NCBI GenBank assembly: GCA_023436775.1
Contig: JAEZHW010000036.1
Coordinates: 21,353 to 85,352 of the forward strand
Length of the DNA stretch: 64,000 nucleotides
Source of the DNA: Actinomycetes bacterium
GTDB taxonomy: Bacteria > Actinomycetota > Actinomycetes > Actinomycetales > Microbacteriaceae
Direction: 5' to 3'
Position 1 is the stretch's first letter, and the number at the start of each line of letters is the position of its first letter. A model generated the notes under the pieces. It had not been told where the DNA came from, did no database searches, and saw only the letters and a program-made list of their open reading frames with translations. Both the position numbers and the translations under genes were made by a program. Below, piece by piece: positions 24,528 to 32,967 of the stretch.

Positions 24528-25349
24528 ATGTCCGCCGGATCCATCGAACTCATGGAACTCGCGCGGTCGGTCGCGCTCCAGGCCGGCGAACTGGTCGCGG
24601 CCCGCCGCGCCGCAGGCATCGAAGTGGCCGCCACGAAGTCCAGCGCCGAGGACGTGGTTACCCTGGCCGACCGCGAGAGCGAGGCGCTGATCCGCCAGCT
24701 GCTCGCCGACGCCCGCCCGAGCGACGCCTTCCACGGCGAGGAGTCCGGGTCCGGCTCGGGCTCGAGCGGCATCACCTGGGTTGTCGACCCGATCGACGGC
24801 ACCGTCAACTACCTCTACGGCATTCCCTACTACTCGGTGAGCATCGCCGCCATCGAGGGCGAGCCAACCTTCACCGGTATGAGGCCAGTCGCCGGCGCCG
24901 TACACAGCCCCGGTCTCGGCACCACCTACACCGCAGCACTCGGCGAGGGCGCCTGGCGCGACGGGCGCAGCATCGTCACCCCGCCAGCCCCGCCGACCAA
25001 CCTCGCGCTGCTGACGACCGGCTTCGCCTACACCCAGGAGCGGCGGCAGATGCAGGCCGCGATGGTGGGCGAGCTCATCACCAAGGTGCGTGACATCCGC
25101 CGCTTCGGCTCGGCTGCGATCGACATCTGCAACGTCGCCGAGGGCCAGGTGAACGCCTACACCGAGGGTGGGATCAACCCCTGGGATGCAGCCGCCGGCA
25201 TCATCGTCGCCACCGAGGCCGGTGCCTCCGTGCAGCACCTGCAGCTTGGTGACCCGTCACTGCACTGGCTGCTGGTCGCCCCGAGCCCGCTCGACGCGGC
25301 GCTGCGCGACTTGTTGCTGGAAGCCGCCGATTCGATTACCAACAGGTAA
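24528..25349 (+). CDS. Inositol monophosphatase family protein
   Basis: Mg-dependent, Li-sensitive phosphatase fold of 273 residues. The metal-binding motifs are VTLADRESEALI, FHGEES (Glu-Glu), WVVDPIDGTVNYLYGIP, and GGINPWDAAAGIIVATEAG in the C-terminal half. The substrate may be inositol phosphate, as needed for inositol-derived metabolites in actinobacteria, or another sugar phosphate; sequence does not decide. CAGGAG sits 5 bases before the ATG at 24528. Confidence 0.92.
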   Translation: MSAGSIELMELARSVALQAGELVAARRAAGIEVAATKSSAEDVVTLADRESEALIRQLLADARPSDAFHGEESGSGSGSSGITWVVDPIDGTVNYLYGIPYYSVSIAAIEGEPTFTGMRPVAGAVHSPGLGTTYTAALGEGAWRDGRSIVTPPAPPTNLALLTTGFAYTQERRQMQAAMVGELITKVRDIRRFGSAAIDICNVAEGQVNAYTEGGINPWDAAAGIIVATEAGASVQHLQLGDPSLHWLLVAPSPLDAALRDLLLEAADSITNR

Positions 25350-25504
25350 AACCCGCCAAACCTGAGAATTTCCCCTGGTCAGACGATTCTGACAGGAGTA
25401 GTCTGCCTGTACCCGAACGAACCTTTGGGGGGAAGTTCGAACAGTAGTGGCTGCCTCGCGCCCGATGCTTGGCGGTAGCGCTGCTAACCCTGGAGCAGTA
25501 CGTC

Positions 25505-27220
25505 ATGACGGATAGTTTGCGGTTCGACGCGGGCCAAACCGGCCCGGCGATGCCGCCCGCCGTCCGCCCGGGTCACTACAACGACCAGTTGCCCGCGTAT
25601 CCGCTCCCGCAGGCTCCCGTATTGCCACCAGTGTGGCACCAGGGCGCACCGCAGGCCCCGCAGCAACACGCCGTGTCGCTGCCGGCCCCGCCGCCGCAGT
25701 TGCCGCCGCCGCCCGCCTTCCTCACCGGCCCGGTGCCGCAGGTCACTCCCGCCTCACCACCCGCTGCCCAGTCACCGGCCCTGGTTCCGCCAGCAGCGCC
25801 CGCGTCGTTCGCTTCGGCCCCCCTGCCGCCGCTGCCGCCGTTCCTGCAGGCACCCAGCCCCTCGACGAATACGCCGACCGCGGCACCCGCGCCCGCCGCA
25901 CACGCTCCGGTCACCGCGCCAATTCCGCCCGTCGAGGCGGTCACCGCGGCTCCGATCGCACCACTGGTCCAGGCCACCCGCGTCGTGCCGGCCCTCGCCG
26001 TGGACCTCGAGGACACGATCACCGCCGAGCCGACTCCGGCCACCGCCCCTCCGCAGATCGACGTTGTTCCGCCTGCCGCCGAGTTGTGGGACGAAACCGC
26101 TACTGATGCGGATGCCCACGCGTTGACGGACTCCCGAGCCGAGGAACGGGCCCCAGCCGAGGAACGGGCCCCAGCCGAGGCGGATGCCGCGATCGAGCCA
26201 GCGTCGGTGCCGCTCGAACTGGCCCCCGCCACAGCGCCGGTCAAGACCTTCGCTGTCCTCGAGCAGCCACCCACCGATCCTGCCAAGCTCGCCGCGTGGG
26301 ACGCCGTGGTGGCGCGGACCATGACCACTGCCTCGGCCACAACGGGCCGAAAGCAAAGGAGCGCCCGCTCGGCTCGACGCGCAATCGAGAGGGCTCTGCG
26401 CCAGAAGCAGCGCGCCGATCAGCAGGTCCAGATTGCCGCGGGCAGCAAGACGGCCAAGGATCGGCCCGCCTCGCGCCCGTCTGCGGGCAAGCGCCTCATT
26501 CGACCCGGCGTTACCCGCGTGGCCAGTGTCCACAGCGACGCCGCTGCTCGCCGTCCAGTGCACTCGACCCGGATCGTTGGCCTTGTGGGTCTGCTCGTGG
26601 CCATCACCGCGGTGATTGGCCTCCCGGCCCTGAACCCGACCGCGCAGGCGAACGTGGCAGAGCCCTTGACGATCCCACAGTCCAGCGAAGACGGAATCAG
26701 TTACAAGGTGGAGCACGCGGCCACCTCGGGCCTGGATCGCGAGGACTTCAAGATTCGGTCAATGATCCCGGGCTACAACGCCGGCAGCTACGTCTACACC
26801 ACCAACACGCTGGCACCGATTCAGTGGCCGATTCCGTTCAGTGCACCGGTCCTGAGCTACTGGGGGTACCGCGGTGGAAACTTCCACTCCGGCTTGGACA
26901 TTTCCCCGCCGATGGGCACCCCGGTGGTCGCCATCTCGAAGGGTGTCGTCACCAAGGTCGACAAGTACAAGAACTGGAACGCCTACGGCGTGCACATTGA
27001 GATCTGGCATGAGGAACTCGGCCTCACCTCGCTGTATGCACACATGATGGTCGGATCGACCCAGGTGGAAAAGGGTGACGAGGTCTACGCTGGCCAGGTG
27101 ATCGGCAAGGTCGGCAGCACCGGTCGCTCCACCGGCCCGCACCTCCACTTCGAGCTCCACGACAAGCACGGCGTCCCCTTTGACCCGTTCCCGTGGATGA
27201 CCAAGCACGCAAACGGGTAG
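25505..27220 (+). CDS. M23 family metallopeptidase with long Pro/Ala-rich N-terminal region
   Basis: Likely peptidoglycan endopeptidase of 571 residues. The first 240 or so are low-complexity and rich in Pro and Ala, with a short repeat EERAPAEERAPAE. A basic stretch precedes one membrane helix (about 355-375, IVGLVGLLVAITAVIGLPAL), so the N-terminus is cytoplasmic and the enzyme domain outside. The M23 domain has NFHSGLDISPP (zinc His about 461, Asp about 465) and PHLHFELHDK (about 545-554). TGGAG is 9 bases before the ATG. A paralogue follows directly. The Pro-rich cytoplasmic part could bind or be phosphorylated by envelope kinases (inference). Confidence 0.9.
   Translation: MTDSLRFDAGQTGPAMPPAVRPGHYNDQLPAYPLPQAPVLPPVWHQGAPQAPQQHAVSLPAPPPQLPPPPAFLTGPVPQVTPASPPAAQSPALVPPAAPASFASAPLPPLPPFLQAPSPSTNTPTAAPAPAAHAPVTAPIPPVEAVTAAPIAPLVQATRVVPALAVDLEDTITAEPTPATAPPQIDVVPPAAELWDETATDADAHALTDSRAEERAPAEERAPAEADAAIEPASVPLELAPATAPVKTFAVLEQPPTDPAKLAAWDAVVARTMTTASATTGRKQRSARSARRAIERALRQKQRADQQVQIAAGSKTAKDRPASRPSAGKRLIRPGVTRVASVHSDAAARRPVHSTRIVGLVGLLVAITAVIGLPALNPTAQANVAEPLTIPQSSEDGISYKVEHAATSGLDREDFKIRSMIPGYNAGSYVYTTNTLAPIQWPIPFSAPVLSYWGYRGGNFHSGLDISPPMGTPVVAISKGVVTKVDKYKNWNAYGVHIEIWHEELGLTSLYAHMMVGSTQVEKGDEVYAGQVIGKVGSTGRSTGPHLHFELHDKHGVPFDPFPWMTKHANG
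26138..26173 (+). repeat. Two tandem 18-base repeats inside the first M23 gene
   Basis: GCCGAGGAACGGGCCCCA occurs twice in tandem and encodes the AEERAP repeat, followed by a partial third copy. It is a short in-frame expansion that may vary between strains. Confidence 0.85.
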
Positions 27221-27351
27221 TCTCAGCGGTTTGACCTGCCCCGTCCGGGGAACTCCCAGCGCCTCGCGCTACCGTGGACAAGCGCTGTAACCTACTGTGA
27301 ACAGGCGAGTGCGCCCCCACAGTTCCGAATTGCTTGCCCCTGGAGCCCAGT

Positions 27352-28302
27352 TTGACGCTAGAAATGATCCCGACGGCCGATGCCGTCGGTGAGTCGGCTG
27401 ACGTCGTGCTGCCTCCGTTGTCGGTCACGCCGCTGTCGATTACCCCGTTGACGACGCCCACAGGCAATGTCGAAACGGCCACCGAAACGACCCCGACAGA
27501 CGCAACCCGGATGGGCACTCGCAAGTCCAGCCGCAAAGCGGGCCGCCAGATGCAGTCAGCACGCGCGCGCCGCCTCATCGAGAAGCAACTGCGCCACCCG
27601 GAACGGACTGTCACGGTCGCTCCGGTGACCACGAAGCGCAACCCATGGGCCGCCGCGTTCGCCGTCGCCATCGTCGCTGGCTTCGTTGCCGTGTTTGCGA
27701 TCCCACAGATCGCGACCGAGGATGTGGCCCTGGCCGAAGGCGGCCTCGTCATCGATACCGCCGCCGCACAATCCGCCATGCAGGGCTTCACGGTCGCCGA
27801 ACCGAGCGCCATCGAACTGAAGCGCGACGAAGTCAAGGTGCGCGACACCGTGCCGAACTCGATCTCCTTCGGTTCGTACTTTGTTGACCTGACCGCACCG
27901 GTCCGCTGGCCGCTGCCCTTCGTCGCCCAGATCTCGGATGGCTTCCGCTGCCGTGCCATGAACAACGGCACCTGCACCCGCTGGCACGCCGGTATCGACC
28001 TGCTCGGCCCGTACGGCAGCCCAATCACCTCGATTGCTGCTGGCAAGGTCACTGCAGTGGGTTGGTTCGGTGGCTTCGGTAACCGCGTCGAGGTCTACCA
28101 CCCCGACCTCGGTGTCACCACGCTGTATGCACACATGAGCGCGACCTCGGTCAAGGTCGGTCAGCACGTGGAGCCGGGCCAGCAGCTCGGCAAGATGGGC
28201 AGCACCGGCCTCTCGACCGCCAACCACCTGCACTTCGAAGTGCACGTCGGTGGCAGCCCCGTCGACCCGTACGCCTGGCTGAAGAAGAACGCATCGGGCT
28301 AG
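27352..28302 (+). CDS. M23 family metallopeptidase (paralogue of the preceding gene)
   Basis: Envelope peptidase of about 316 residues, arranged like its upstream neighbour but with a shorter cytoplasmic region. One helix lies near residues 99-117 (AAAFAVAIVAGFVAVFAIP). The M23 domain has RWHAGIDLLGPYG (zinc His and Asp) and NHLHFEVHVGG. Start choice is uncertain: TTG at 27352 has TGGAG 6 bases upstream, TTG at 27334 is further up, and ATG at 27364 is the first ATG. The Arg/Lys-rich segment before the helix resembles the same region of the first M23 protein, supporting tandem duplication. Confidence 0.88.
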   Translation: MTLEMIPTADAVGESADVVLPPLSVTPLSITPLTTPTGNVETATETTPTDATRMGTRKSSRKAGRQMQSARARRLIEKQLRHPERTVTVAPVTTKRNPWAAAFAVAIVAGFVAVFAIPQIATEDVALAEGGLVIDTAAAQSAMQGFTVAEPSAIELKRDEVKVRDTVPNSISFGSYFVDLTAPVRWPLPFVAQISDGFRCRAMNNGTCTRWHAGIDLLGPYGSPITSIAAGKVTAVGWFGGFGNRVEVYHPDLGVTTLYAHMSATSVKVGQHVEPGQQLGKMGSTGLSTANHLHFEVHVGGSPVDPYAWLKKNASG

Positions 28303-28359
28303 TCCGCGCAGCAGGCTGAGTTCGCCTCAGCGCCGTGCAGCGAGTAGCGTAGGAACGCC

Positions 28360-28791
28360 ATGTACATCACTGTGCTCAAGTCCAAGATTCACCGCGCGAC
28401 GGTGACCCACGCCGACCTCCACTACGTCGGCTCCATCACCGTGGACCGCGCGCTCATGGACGCTGCCGGGCTGTTGGAAGGCGAACTGGTCGCAGTCGTC
28501 GATATCGACAACGGCAACCGTCTGGAGACCTATGTGATTCCGGGCGAGGCGGGCAGCGGTGTGATCGGCATCAACGGTGCCGCGGCGCATCTGGTACGCC
28601 AGGGCGACCTGGTCATCATCATGAGCTACGCCATGTGCACCCCCGACGAGGCGGCTGCACTGACGCCGAAGGTCGTACACGTCAACAGCAAAAACGAGAT
28701 CGTTGCGCTCGGGGCCGACCCTGCTGAGCCGGTTCCCGGCTCGAACGATCAGCAGCGTCCGCCGCACGCGGTCAGCTCTGCTGCCGAATAG
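28360..28791 (+). CDS. panD: Aspartate 1-decarboxylase PanD
   Basis: Pyruvoyl enzyme precursor (143 residues) that converts aspartate to beta-alanine for pantothenate and CoA. The Gly24-Ser25 self-cleavage site is in HYVGSITVD, and the catalytic Lys9 and the later GINGAAAHLV and IIMSYA segments are conserved. No other pan gene lies nearby. TAGCGT 9 bases upstream of the ATG is a possible -10 element. Confidence 0.96.
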   Translation: MYITVLKSKIHRATVTHADLHYVGSITVDRALMDAAGLLEGELVAVVDIDNGNRLETYVIPGEAGSGVIGINGAAAHLVRQGDLVIIMSYAMCTPDEAAALTPKVVHVNSKNEIVALGADPAEPVPGSNDQQRPPHAVSSAAE

Positions 28792-28864
28792 CCGATCCCC
28801 GCGATTGCGTCGTCGTCGCCTGCCAAGGTGACGTGTGCTGGGTCGTGAGCCGCGCCTCGCGACG

Positions 28865-28870
28865 TAGTGT
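28865..28870 (+). promoter_or_regulatory. -10 element (TAGTGT) for oxidoreductase gene
   Basis: TAGTGT ends 7 bases before the ATG at 28878; predicted leaderless. Confidence 0.4.
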
Positions 28871-28877
28871 TGATGCC

Positions 28878-29855
28878 ATGGTGCGCGCGCTACAGATGAA
28901 CTCGGCCGAATCCACTGCGGAACTGGTGGACCGTGACCTCCCCGCATTGCAGGACGGTGACGTCCGCGTCCGGGTCGACTGGTCGGGCGTGAACTACAAG
29001 GACGCCATGATCGTGACCGGTCTGCGCGGCTTCATGCGCGAGTTCCCGCGCGTGACCGGCATTGACTTGGCTGGTGTCGTGGTCGAGAGCCGCGACCCCG
29101 CCTGGCACGTCGGCGACCGCTTCATGATCAACGGTCGTGGCCTCAGCGAGCATCTGGACGGTGGCTTCACGGACGAGACCGTGGTGGCTGGTCACCTGGG
29201 CACGCGCGTGCCGGAGGTGTTCTCGCTACGCGAGGCTGCCGCGATCGGTACCGCTGGTTTCACCGCCGCGCTGTCCGTGCGCGCGCTGGAACGGTACGGC
29301 ATCGGCGAGGGGCCGATTCTGGTCACCGGTCCGACCGGCGGCGTCGGCTCCATTGCGATCGCGCTGCTGGCCGCCCGCGGCTACACCGTCACCGCGGCCA
29401 CCGGTCGCCCAGAACACGCTGAGCTGCTGCGCCGACTCGGCGCCACCGACGTCATCGACCGCAGTGCATTGACCCCGACCAAGCCGCTGCAGTCCGAGCG
29501 CTGGGGTGGTGCCGTGGACGTCACCGGCGGCGAGGTGCTCGCCGGCATCCTGACGCAGCTGCAGTACAACACCGCGGTCGCTGCGAGCGGCCGCGCCGCT
29601 GGACCCGACCTGACCGCCTCGATGATGCCCTTCATTCTGCGCAACGTGGCCTTGCTTGGCGTGAACTCGGTGCTTGCCGACGATCAGGCCCGGGAGGAGT
29701 CCTGGCAGATCCTGGCGGAGAGCCTGGACCGGGCATTGCTGGCGGAGTTGGTCACCGAGGTGGCGCTCGAGGACGTGGTGGACGTCGCGCAGGGACTGCT
29801 GGCCGGCCAGCGGGTCGGCCGCGCCGTGGTCCGTCTCTCGGGCGGCGACGCCTAG
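28878..29855 (+). CDS. Acrylyl-CoA reductase/YhdH-type quinone oxidoreductase (MDR family)
   Basis: Zinc-independent medium-chain reductase of 325 residues. The YhdH/AcuI family is indicated by VDWSGVNYKDAMIVTG, RVTGIDLAGVV, GRGLSEHLDGGFTDE and the NADPH-binding VTGPTGGVGSIAIALLAARGY. The late segment LRNVALLGVNSV also matches. Such enzymes reduce acrylyl-CoA or related activated alkenes with NADPH. The ATG at 28878 gives the family's usual N-terminus; the open frame upstream is rejected. Confidence 0.9.
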   Translation: MVRALQMNSAESTAELVDRDLPALQDGDVRVRVDWSGVNYKDAMIVTGLRGFMREFPRVTGIDLAGVVVESRDPAWHVGDRFMINGRGLSEHLDGGFTDETVVAGHLGTRVPEVFSLREAAAIGTAGFTAALSVRALERYGIGEGPILVTGPTGGVGSIAIALLAARGYTVTAATGRPEHAELLRRLGATDVIDRSALTPTKPLQSERWGGAVDVTGGEVLAGILTQLQYNTAVAASGRAAGPDLTASMMPFILRNVALLGVNSVLADDQAREESWQILAESLDRALLAELVTEVALEDVVDVAQGLLAGQRVGRAVVRLSGGDA

Positions 29856-29883
29856 GTCGAGTCGTGCCTAGCTCTGGGCCGGC

Positions 29884-30882
29884 CTAGCTGAAGGCCTCCG
29901 CGGGGCGCGCCTCTGCAGTGCGAACCTCACCCGCGCGATCCTGCCCTGCCCGCGCCTGCCACGCGCCTTCGCTACGCAGCGCCTTGGCCGCCCCGCGGCC
30001 AGCCGCGATTGCCGCATTGCGTCGCGTCTGCTCGGTGTCCCGGGCCCGCCAGGCTTCGTGGTGTTCCACGTGCGCGTGACCAGCGTCGAGGTCTACGTGC
30101 AGATGTACGGTGATGCCGTCGTCTTCGAAGACGGACCATGCCCCGAGCCCGTCGGCCGGGGTGGCATGCAGGGTGTGCCCTGCGATCTGCTCGGCGAGGA
30201 GTTGCAGACCGCTCGCGACATGATGCAGCGTGCCGACCGCAGCAGCAATTGCCGGATCATCCAGCTGATCGGCCCGCGCCTCGAGCACCCACAGGCCGGC
30301 ACCGAGGGCCGGCGCCACCCGCGTCGGCGCGAAGCGTTCCACGATCAGGTCGCTCTGCGCCAGCGCATCCATCGCGCTCGAGGGCAACACGAGGCCATCG
30401 ATCCGCCCTTGCTCCACCTCGGCGAGGCGATCGTCCACATGCCCGCGCACCTCGACGATGTCCAGGTCGCGGCGCAAGCGCCGCAGCGCCCGCGCCTGCC
30501 TCGGCCACGAGATCCCCACGCGCGCACCCTTCGGCAAGGTCCGCAGCCGCTGTCCCTCGCGTGCTACGAAGGCTTCCCGCACGTCGCCACGCTCCAGCAC
30601 CGCTGCCGTGACCACACCGTCGAGCACATCCAGCGGCACATCCGCGGCTGAGTGCAGCACCAGATCAGCCTGTCCGGCGAGCAGCGCCATGCGCAGTCGT
30701 TCGACAAAGACACCGGTGTCGCCGAGGGCACCCGGCGAGGCGCTGAGCAAGTCACCGTCCGCATGCACCGGCACCACGGTGACCGGAATATCGGTCGCGG
30801 CAGTAATGGCCTCAGCAACGCCCGAGGCCTGAGCGAGAGCAAGCGCGCTCGTCCGGCTGGCCAGACGGAGCGCCCGCGTCAT
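29884..30882 (-). CDS. HemC-like protein lacking the cofactor cysteine (probable pseudoenzyme)
   Basis: A 332-residue homologue of hydroxymethylbilane synthase (porphobilinogen deaminase): LRLASRTSALALAQ, GVFVERLRMALLAG, LVLHSAADVP, RVGISWPRQARALRR and VRGHVDDRLAEVEQG align with HemC motifs in order. Key residues differ: HSMKDVP is HSAADVP (Asp81 kept, Lys lost), the TSSxRR arginine pair is reduced, QGxxGIExR is absent, and the whole protein has no cysteine, so the dipyrromethane cofactor cannot be attached. It starts with an ATGA overlap on the DUF3618 gene, last in an operon of small envelope proteins. Enzyme activity is unlikely; a different role is inferred. Confidence 0.82.
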   Translation of the reverse strand: MTRALRLASRTSALALAQASGVAEAITAATDIPVTVVPVHADGDLLSASPGALGDTGVFVERLRMALLAGQADLVLHSAADVPLDVLDGVVTAAVLERGDVREAFVAREGQRLRTLPKGARVGISWPRQARALRRLRRDLDIVEVRGHVDDRLAEVEQGRIDGLVLPSSAMDALAQSDLIVERFAPTRVAPALGAGLWVLEARADQLDDPAIAAAVGTLHHVASGLQLLAEQIAGHTLHATPADGLGAWSVFEDDGITVHLHVDLDAGHAHVEHHEAWRARDTEQTRRNAAIAAGRGAAKALRSEGAWQARAGQDRAGEVRTAEARPAEAFS

Positions 30883-31106
30883 CGGCGTGCTCGCCAGATG
30901 AGGATCCCGGCCACGGTCGCCGCGACCCCCGCTGCGGCAGCGACCCACGTGGTCGTGTTCTCTTGGTAGTTCTGCTTCAGGGTCCGACCCAGACGCTGCG
31001 CCTGCTTCGGTACGTTGAGACGGTCCTGCAGTTCTGCAAGCGTTGCAGCCAGTTCCTCCTGCGCAGCAACAGCTTCGGCTTCAGCTTGACGAATCTCGTT
31101 CATCAT
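30879..31106 (-). CDS. DUF3618-type small membrane protein
   Basis: A 75-residue protein: an N-terminal amphipathic coiled segment (EIRQAEAEAVAAQEELAATLAELQ region), a KQAQRLGRTLKQNYQ linker, then one C-terminal membrane helix (about 52-70) ending in RARR. This matches DUF3618 proteins that accompany holin-superfamily membrane proteins in actinobacteria. Two adjacent ATG codons exist; the first overlaps the stop of the holin-like gene and its own stop overlaps the start of the HemC-like gene. Confidence 0.8.
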   Translation of the reverse strand: MMNEIRQAEAEAVAAQEELAATLAELQDRLNVPKQAQRLGRTLKQNYQENTTTWVAAAAGVAATVAGILIWRARR

Positions 31107-31501
31107 CCAGCCTCCGCATCCTGCTCCGGCTGCTCCGGCTCACGCAGTGCGCGCGAACCAACGGGCCCGCTGACCCCCTTAAACGAGCCTGCGGCAGCGA
31201 TCCCGATCAGACCCCCCACCAGCACGAAGACACCGGCCATCACCAGCGCGGCCGCCCAGTTCGGCATGACCTGACCGAGGGCAAAGATCCCCGCCAGCAA
31301 CAGCGACACAAAGCCAAGCACCAGCACTGCCACGGCCAACAAGCCCAGGAATACGCCAGCGGCCGCAGCCATGGCCTTCGCCTTCAGCTGCGCCTTGACC
31401 AGGTTCATCTCGCTGCGCACCTGGTTGGTCAGCAGGCGCGGCAGATCGCCGATCAGCCCGAAGACGTTGCGGCGGTCAGCGGATTCCTGTTCCTCAGTCA
31501 T
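31103..31501 (-). CDS. Phage holin-superfamily III (Holin-X) small membrane protein
   Basis: A 132-residue protein with an amphipathic N-terminal region (LPRLLTNQVRSEMNLVKAQLK), two strong hydrophobic helices (about 44-75 and 83-105) and an acidic tail. This is the Phage_holin_3_6 / DUF1469 pattern. Despite the name these proteins are chromosomal in actinobacteria and not phage lysis genes. It overlaps both neighbours by four bases within a four-gene operon. Confidence 0.82.
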   Translation of the reverse strand: MTEEQESADRRNVFGLIGDLPRLLTNQVRSEMNLVKAQLKAKAMAAAAGVFLGLLAVAVLVLGFVSLLLAGIFALGQVMPNWAAALVMAGVFVLVGGLIGIAAAGSFKGVSGPVGSRALREPEQPEQDAEAG

Positions 31502-31932
31502 GGCGTGCGGTACTCACCCTTCGAGGTCTTCGACGCGGTCGAACGCGTGGCCGGCTTCTTCGTCGCGGTCGAACGCGAGGAGGTGGTCCGGCTCGTCTTC
31601 GCCGCCGGCTTCTTCACCGGCTCACCGGCTTCGAACGCGGCAGCGCGCTCCTCGGCCTCCGCGCTCACGGTCGAGGCTTCCGCGCTCAGGCTGTCCACGA
31701 GTGCCTTGGCACCCTCGACCACCTTGCCGGTAGCCGCGACGAGCGCTTCGGTGAGCTCGGGCGCGGTGCTGCGCGCAAACTGCTCCGCGGTCTGCAGGGG
31801 CTTTTGCACCGGCTCGCTGTTCCAGACCCGGCCGGCGACCAGCTTGATTTCTTCGTAACGCTTCCGGCCAGCCTTGGCACCGAGCACGTAGCCGGCACCG
31901 AGTCCGACCAGCAACAGCAGCTTCCCCTTCAT
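31498..31932 (-). CDS. YtxH-like small protein with basic C-terminal tail
   Basis: A 144-residue protein. A short N-terminal glycine-rich helix (KLLLLVGLGAGYVLGAKAGR) resembles the YtxH domain, followed by RYEEI, an amphipathic region of Ala and Glu, and a Lys/Thr/Ser/Ala-rich tail from about 108 with repeated KKPA/TRST motifs. First gene of the operon leading to the holin-like, DUF3618 and HemC-like genes. GGAGG is 6 bases before the ATG. The basic tail could bind acidic envelope polymers or nucleic acid (inference). Confidence 0.75.
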   Translation of the reverse strand: MKGKLLLLVGLGAGYVLGAKAGRKRYEEIKLVAGRVWNSEPVQKPLQTAEQFARSTAPELTEALVAATGKVVEGAKALVDSLSAEASTVSAEAEERAAAFEAGEPVKKPAAKTSRTTSSRSTATKKPATRSTASKTSKGEYRTP

Positions 31933-31960
31933 GCCGCACCTCCATCAGTGGTAGTCGTTC

Positions 31961-31972
31961 CAGACTAGTCTG
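31961..31972. promoter_or_regulatory. 12-base palindrome containing a TAGTCT -10-like element
   Basis: CAGACTAGTCTG is a perfect palindrome 28 bases upstream of the YtxH-like start. It contains TAGTCT on the minus strand, so it may be the operon promoter, possibly overlapped by an operator. Confidence 0.35.
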
Positions 31973-32016
31973 ACGCAGCCTCGGTGTGGGCTGGAGGTTC
32001 CCTGAAAGGTCAGGGA

Positions 32017-32967
32017 CTAGTGCACGTAGTCGAGCAAGTCGAAACCGACCGTGCGCATCGCCTCAAGCGTGGCGAGGCGACTGGCCAGTTCGTCGTCCTC
32101 GAACTGCACCGTCACCGAGTACGCCACCGCGGTGCGCGGTCCGCGCAGCACGCCGGCCTCAGAGCGAACGCCACCCTCGGCACCGGTCATGTGGGCCAGC
32201 GAGATCTCGTGGTCCAACTTGCCGTGGTTCAGCGGGTCCAGACCGAAGGCGCTGGCAACCATCGACAGGTCGGTGTTCATGGCCAGCCAGCCCAGCACAC
32301 GGTTGCTGGTCAAGTAGTCGACGACGTCACCGTGGGCGAGTGAGCTGAACAGGCGCACCAGCTCGATGGAGGAGCCGATGGACAGTTGCGGGGCATCGTC
32401 CGGTCCGCGCACCTCACGCACGCGGTCGAGGAGCGCAGTGCGGCTCAGGCCAAGCGATTCAGCGCGGCGACGAACCGCGTCCAGGCCGACTCGGCCCAGC
32501 AGCACGTTGGTGGCCAGTGCGTCGCCGGTAGCGGCAACGAGGACGGCGAGGTCGGCGATCGGCAGGCTCGGTGCCTGCAAGTGGCTCCAGATACCGGCGC
32601 TGCCAGCGCGGTCCAGCGCGGTGCGGTCCAGGATCGAGTTTTCCTGGAAGCCCGGCTGCGCCATCGCGGCAGCAACCTCGATCAACAACAGGACGCGACC
32701 CACACCGGCGGTCGGCATCGCAACGGTGTCGTCAATGCGAAGCAGTTCCTGGCCGGTGGAAATGTCAGCGGCCGAAGCGGAAATCTGAGCGCCAGAGAAG
32801 GCGAGCTGGCTCAATGCCTTAATGGAGCGGCGGAAGTTTTCGGTCCGTTCAACGGCCGCGTGACGACCCTGCTTGGTCCGCACAGGCGCAGGAGGGGACA
32901 GCGGCTCAGCCTCTGCGACCCCCATGTCGCTCACCAGAGACTGACGCGTGAGTTGGAATCCATCCAT
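32017..32967 (-). CDS. Serine hydrolase-like protein of class A beta-lactamase fold, active site lost
   Basis: A 316-residue protein that follows the class A beta-lactamase/serine hydrolase pattern, but every catalytic motif is changed: the SxxK position reads MPTAGVGRVLLL (Gly88, Arg91), the SDN position reads TGDALATNVLL (Gly148, Ala150) and the KTG position reads LAHMTGAEGGVR (Met260). The fold landmarks around these motifs are intact. It cannot act as an acyl-serine hydrolase; it may bind peptidoglycan fragments or a protein partner (inference). The ATG at 32967 overlaps the M13 peptidase gene by 37 bases; a start at 32925 would remove the overlap. Confidence 0.82.
   Translation of the reverse strand: MDGFQLTRQSLVSDMGVAEAEPLSPPAPVRTKQGRHAAVERTENFRRSIKALSQLAFSGAQISASAADISTGQELLRIDDTVAMPTAGVGRVLLLIEVAAAMAQPGFQENSILDRTALDRAGSAGIWSHLQAPSLPIADLAVLVAATGDALATNVLLGRVGLDAVRRRAESLGLSRTALLDRVREVRGPDDAPQLSIGSSIELVRLFSSLAHGDVVDYLTSNRVLGWLAMNTDLSMVASAFGLDPLNHGKLDHEISLAHMTGAEGGVRSEAGVLRGPRTAVAYSVTVQFEDDELASRLATLEAMRTVGFDLLDYVH

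Noticed and set aside
25350..25504. Possible cyclic di-AMP (ydaO-type) riboswitch before the first M23 peptidase gene
   Set aside because: The leader has GGGGGGAA and GCTAACCC, and such riboswitches do precede cell-wall enzymes in actinobacteria, but the conserved GGGGTGAA element and the overall fold could not be matched. A covariance-model search would decide.
31103..31501. Prophage remnant suggested by the holin-superfamily gene
   Set aside because: No other phage gene is nearby. This holin-like family is chromosomal in actinobacteria and travels with DUF3618 and YtxH-like genes.
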